Made by a program: the position numbers and the translations under genes
In this document: piece by piece, positions 14,579 to 15,345 of the stretch
Position numbering within the stretch: position 1 is the stretch's first letter
Layout: each line of letters begins with the position of its first letter
Notes under the pieces: model-generated
The model's input: the letters and a program-made list of their open reading frames with translations, nothing else
The model's database searches: none
Told to the model about the DNA's origin: nothing
NCBI GenBank assembly: GCA_029977605.1
Contig: JAPOKN010000026.1
Coordinates: forward strand, 1-15,345
Source: Methanobacteriota archaeon
GTDB taxonomy: Archaea; Thermoplasmatota; Poseidoniia; MGIII; CG-Epi1
Length of the DNA: 15,345 nucleotides
Direction of reading: 5' to 3'

Positions 14579-15345
14579 TCCCTAGGGTAAGTTCCTCTCT
14601 CCATAATCACCCTTTCAAGTTTAACAGCTTTACCTTTCTCATTTTTCTTATCGATGATCTCTTTTGCATCAATGGTAGCTCTACCAAGAGCTATTGACTC
14701 AGACTGGCCCGAAATCAGTGAGACTAATTGGCCACGCTTCAAACCTTTAGACACTGCAGATATACCCGGAATAGCCAAATCAGCGCCATGACAAACTGCA
14801 TCAACTGCAGAATCCTTAACTTCTATCTTAGGTAAATCGACTAACATGTCTTCTAAAGGCCTTAACATTTTCTTCATCATTTCTCCATCAGAAGAGGATT
14901 TCCAATTTTGGAATATATCATGAGCCTCTACTAAGGAAAATGAATCTTGTAAATTAAATGGTCCTGATTTAGTTCTAATCAATTGCTCCATTACTCCTTT
15001 AGTACCTAATACCGAACCTATGTCATCGCACAAATTACGAATATAAGTTCCACCCTCACATTCAACACGAAAAAGAACTGATTTGGAATTATGCTCCAAA
15101 ATCTCTAAATCGTATATACGCCTAATTCTCAATTCTCTTTTTACAGCAGCTTGAAAAGGTGGAATTTGGTATATAGGGCCAATAAATTTAGCAAATACTT
15201 CATTCACCTTTTTCTCACCAGGATTCTTACCTAATTTTAAATGACAAATATATTCTTTGGAAGACTCTTGAAGAACTTTTATGACTTTTGAAGCCTTGCC
15301 AATAGAAACGGGCAATACTCCTGTAACATTAGGATCTAATGTACC
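14563..15345 (-). CDS. tRNA/rRNA pseudouridine synthase Cbf5 (TruB family), 5' end missing
   Basis: The frame stays open to the right edge, giving 260 residues without the N-terminus. It begins GTLDPNVTGVLPVSIGKA, the TruB/Cbf5 catalytic motif, with the nucleophilic Asp in TLDP. Further motifs are YQIPPFQAAVKRELRIRRIY (with the conserved Tyr, Pro and Arg of the active site) and GGTYIRNLCDDIG. A C-terminal PUA domain follows (about residues 180-255), ending ERVIMERGTYPREWKTK, which matches archaeal Cbf5 tails. Cbf5 isomerises uridine in rRNA as the catalytic subunit of H/ACA ribonucleoproteins and can modify tRNA U55 alone. The missing part should hold only some 50-70 residues. It is the first visible gene of the long minus-strand operon; the promoter is outside the window. 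Bacterial TruB is less likely given the PUA domain and tail. Confidence 0.93.
   Translation of the reverse strand, partial: GTLDPNVTGVLPVSIGKASKVIKVLQESSKEYICHLKLGKNPGEKKVNEVFAKFIGPIYQIPPFQAAVKRELRIRRIYDLEILEHNSKSVLFRVECEGGTYIRNLCDDIGSVLGTKGVMEQLIRTKSGPFNLQDSFSLVEAHDIFQNWKSSSDGEMMKKMLRPLEDMLVDLPKIEVKDSAVDAVCHGADLAIPGISAVSKGLKRGQLVSLISGQSESIALGRATIDAKEIIDKKNEKGKAVKLERVIMERGTYPREWKTK

Overview
The window is a dense, AT-rich stretch of an archaeal chromosome. The archaeal call rests on Nob1 (16S rRNA 3'-end nuclease), FEN1, a Cbf5/TruB pseudouridine synthase with a PUA domain, RtcB, a geranylgeranyl-reductase-like flavoprotein of the ether-lipid type, a GlmU-like enzyme and the ComA/ComB pair. 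TATA-like boxes sit about 24 nt upstream of several first-gene start codons, the spacing expected of leaderless archaeal transcripts. TatC and a cytochrome c maturation (Ccm) cluster imply a Tat pathway, c-type cytochromes and respiration. My best guess is an uncultivated marine euryarchaeon (Poseidoniia / Marine Group II-III type, Thermoplasmatota). That placement is inference from gene content and base composition; no rRNA is present to confirm it.

Layout. (1) 1-99, minus: the first 33 codons of a GT4-type glycosyltransferase, cut by the window edge. (2) 147-3773, plus: tatC, a multi-membrane GT-C-like glycosyltransferase and an M20D amidohydrolase, closely packed. (3) 3774-6754, minus: glmU-like then glmS, overlapping by 1 nt, for UDP-GlcNAc supply. 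(4) 6831-8420, plus: a geranylgeranyl reductase and nob1, each with its own TATA-like box. (5) 8407-10484, minus: a tandem rhodanese, comA and comB, a compact apparent operon for sulfolactate synthesis. (6) 10515-15345, minus: cbf5 (5' end off the window), ccmC, a CcmD-like fusion, ccmE, rtcB and fen1, nearly all joined by 1-4 nt overlaps.

How the genes fit together. Regions 1-3 point to surface glycan work: nucleotide-sugar precursors, a cytosolic-type glycosyltransferase and a membrane GT-C enzyme, next to the Tat translocase. Region 4 joins membrane-lipid saturation to small-subunit rRNA maturation. Region 5 is the most interesting metabolic unit. ComA joins sulfite to phosphoenolpyruvate and ComB removes the phosphate to give sulfolactate; a rhodanese placed first in the operon could supply sulfite from thiosulfate. 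Region 6 mixes RNA processing, DNA repair and cytochrome c maturation in one transcription unit. Its Ccm proteins are unusual: CcmE has a CxxxY heme-binding motif instead of HxxxY, CcmC appears to have lost the tryptophan cluster of its WWD motif, and a CcmD-like helix is fused to a secreted domain.

No tRNA, rRNA, CRISPR array, insertion sequence or attachment site was seen. There is no stretch of 300 bases without a gene; the longest gap is 76 bases (6755-6830) and holds two opposed promoters.
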